Made by a program: the position numbers and the translations under genes. 5,010 nucleotides of DNA, taken from assembly GCA_016932895.1 (NCBI GenBank), contig JAFGCA010000457.1:1-5010 (forward strand), written 5' to 3'. Positions 4,241 through 5,010 of the stretch are shown piece by piece (position 1 is the first letter of the stretch; each line of letters starts with the position of its first letter). Below the pieces are notes generated by a model. That model did no database searches. It saw nothing but the letters and a program-made list of their open reading frames with translations, and was not told the origin of the DNA. Source of the stretch: Sedimentisphaerales bacterium. Its GTDB lineage: Bacteria; Planctomycetota; Phycisphaerae; Sedimentisphaerales; SG8-4.

Positions 4241-5010
4241 CATTGCCTCCTCGGACCGATTTGCGCGAAGGGAATGGGTGCGAAGCCGGGAATCGAGGAG
4301 GCCGGCGAATCGTCGCGCAGCGCCAGGTTCAAATTCGTCTCATCGACGAAATGCGGGTCCTGGTCCTCGATGTTGTCGGTGAACGTGTAGAAGTCGAAGC
4401 CGCCGCTGCCGCCCAGGTTGTTCTTTTCGAGCCAGCGCTGGTTCTGCCAGCCGAGGTTGCGAGCGATGACGCAGCCTTCGGGCTCCTTGGCGCGGTCGTA
4501 GCCGTTGTCGAGGATGTGGGCCAGGCGCCGATAGCGCTCGCTCCAGGGCGGCTGCGTGTAATTGAGGCGTTTGATCTTCTCCAGCAGCTTCCAGCTATTG
4601 TCTTTGTCGATCCAGGCGGTCCCGCGCCGGTCGGTGAAGTGGGCCGAGCCGCACTTGGCGATGACGTTGTTGTCGATGGTGTTGTCGCGTCCGCCGCCGC
4701 ACATGATGGCCCGTCCGCTGATGTCGTAGAAGACGTTGCCGAAGACGGTAATGCCGCTGGCGCAGTCGTCGAGATAGACCGCGTGGACGCCGTTGCCGCC
4801 GGGCAGGTGACTGGCGATGTGATGGAAGAAGTTGTTGCGGATCATATTGCCACGCAGGCCCCAGTCCCGGCCGCAGTAGATCGAGCCGGCGTCGTCCACT
4901 TCGTAGCAGACGTGGTGGATTTCGTTCAGTTCGATCAGATGGTCGTTGCCGCCGAAAAGGATCGCCGAGTGCGGCCCGTCATAGAGCAGGTTGTGGGCCG
5001 CGACGTTGCC
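4240..5010 (-). CDS. Right-handed parallel beta-helix protein, C-terminal 256 residues (starts off the right edge)
   Basis: The frame is open to the edge, so the N-terminus and any signal peptide are missing. The visible part carries PbH1-type repeats with Asn ladders and Gly-Ile turns: about 1-34 (GNVAAHNLLYDGPHSAILFG, then HLIELNEIHHV), 54-64 (GNMIRNNFFHH), 84-100 (SGITVFGNVFYDISGRA) and 106-119 (GGRDNTIDNNVIAK). A charged, Trp-rich insertion (about 125-180) holds PPWSERYRRL. A last strand set (180-215) ends with DPHFVD (218-223) and SIPGFAPIPFAQIGP (239-253). In my knowledge of the family, this ending and insertion are typical of secreted beta-helix glycan-active proteins of planctomycetes and Bacteroidetes, some resembling GH141; that assignment is unproven and no catalytic residue can be fixed. 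A GTG at 4899 could look like a start but lies inside the repeats and has no ribosome binding site. The PP-loop gene follows with an overlap. Confidence 0.85.
   Translation of the reverse strand, partial: GNVAAHNLLYDGPHSAILFGGNDHLIELNEIHHVCYEVDDAGSIYCGRDWGLRGNMIRNNFFHHIASHLPGGNGVHAVYLDDCASGITVFGNVFYDISGRAIMCGGGRDNTIDNNVIAKCGSAHFTDRRGTAWIDKDNSWKLLEKIKRLNYTQPPWSERYRRLAHILDNGYDRAKEPEGCVIARNLGWQNQRWLEKNNLGGSGGFDFYTFTDNIEDQDPHFVDETNLNLALRDDSPASSIPGFAPIPFAQIGPRRQ
4246..4251 (-). promoter_or_regulatory. Consensus ribosome binding site AGGAGG built from the last Arg-Arg codons of the beta-helix gene
   Basis: AGGAGG encodes the two Arg residues two and one before the final Gln of the beta-helix protein. 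It lies two bases before ATG 4243 and five before ATG 4240, which favours the second ATG. The upstream TGA (4242-4240) is embedded in ATGATG, so the two genes should be translationally coupled. Confidence 0.75.

Overview
The window reads as a piece of a GC-rich bacterial chromosome, most likely from a planctomycete (Planctomycetota, perhaps Phycisphaerae or a related group). This rests on family knowledge rather than a marker gene. The clues are a short PEP-CTERM protein ending in a PEP motif, a hydrophobic stretch and an Arg/Lys tail, an ECF sigma factor beside it, and a right-handed beta-helix protein of the kind abundant in planctomycete polysaccharide-degradation gene sets. All six genes lie on the minus strand, so transcription runs from the right edge to the left edge. 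I see no tRNA, rRNA, CRISPR array, insertion sequence or plus-strand gene.

Layout in the direction of transcription. (1) 5010-4240: the C-terminal 256 residues of a beta-helix protein whose start lies off the right edge. (2) 4240-2993: a QueC-like PP-loop ATP-pyrophosphatase homologue. Its start overlaps the beta-helix stop in an ATGATG junction, and its ribosome binding site is formed by the last two Arg codons of the upstream gene. (3) 2873-1971: a Rob-like regulator, with an N-terminal AraC-type HTH and a C-terminal GyrI-like ligand domain, behind its own TATAAT box. (4) 1959-1342: a free-standing GyrI-like protein whose GTG start follows the regulator's stop by 11 bases, with the ribosome binding site overlapping that stop. 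(5) 1341-1016: a gene-free stretch with a good sigma-70-like promoter and a leader hairpin. (6) 1015-458: a secreted PEP-CTERM protein with one InlB-B-repeat-like domain and two glycine runs. (7) 375-1: the N-terminal 125 residues of an ECF sigma factor that runs off the left edge.

The genes fall into three likely transcription units. The beta-helix and PP-loop genes are probably co-translated, and the rest of their cluster should lie to the right of the window. The AraC/GyrI regulator and the lone GyrI protein form a two-gene small-molecule sensing or resistance unit. The PEP-CTERM and ECF sigma genes form a possible surface-protein and regulator unit, whose anti-sigma factor, if any, would lie to the left. 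The least understood items are the QueC-like protein with an intact metal-type cysteine cluster and the small PEP-CTERM protein paired with an ECF sigma factor. Nothing here proves a new system.
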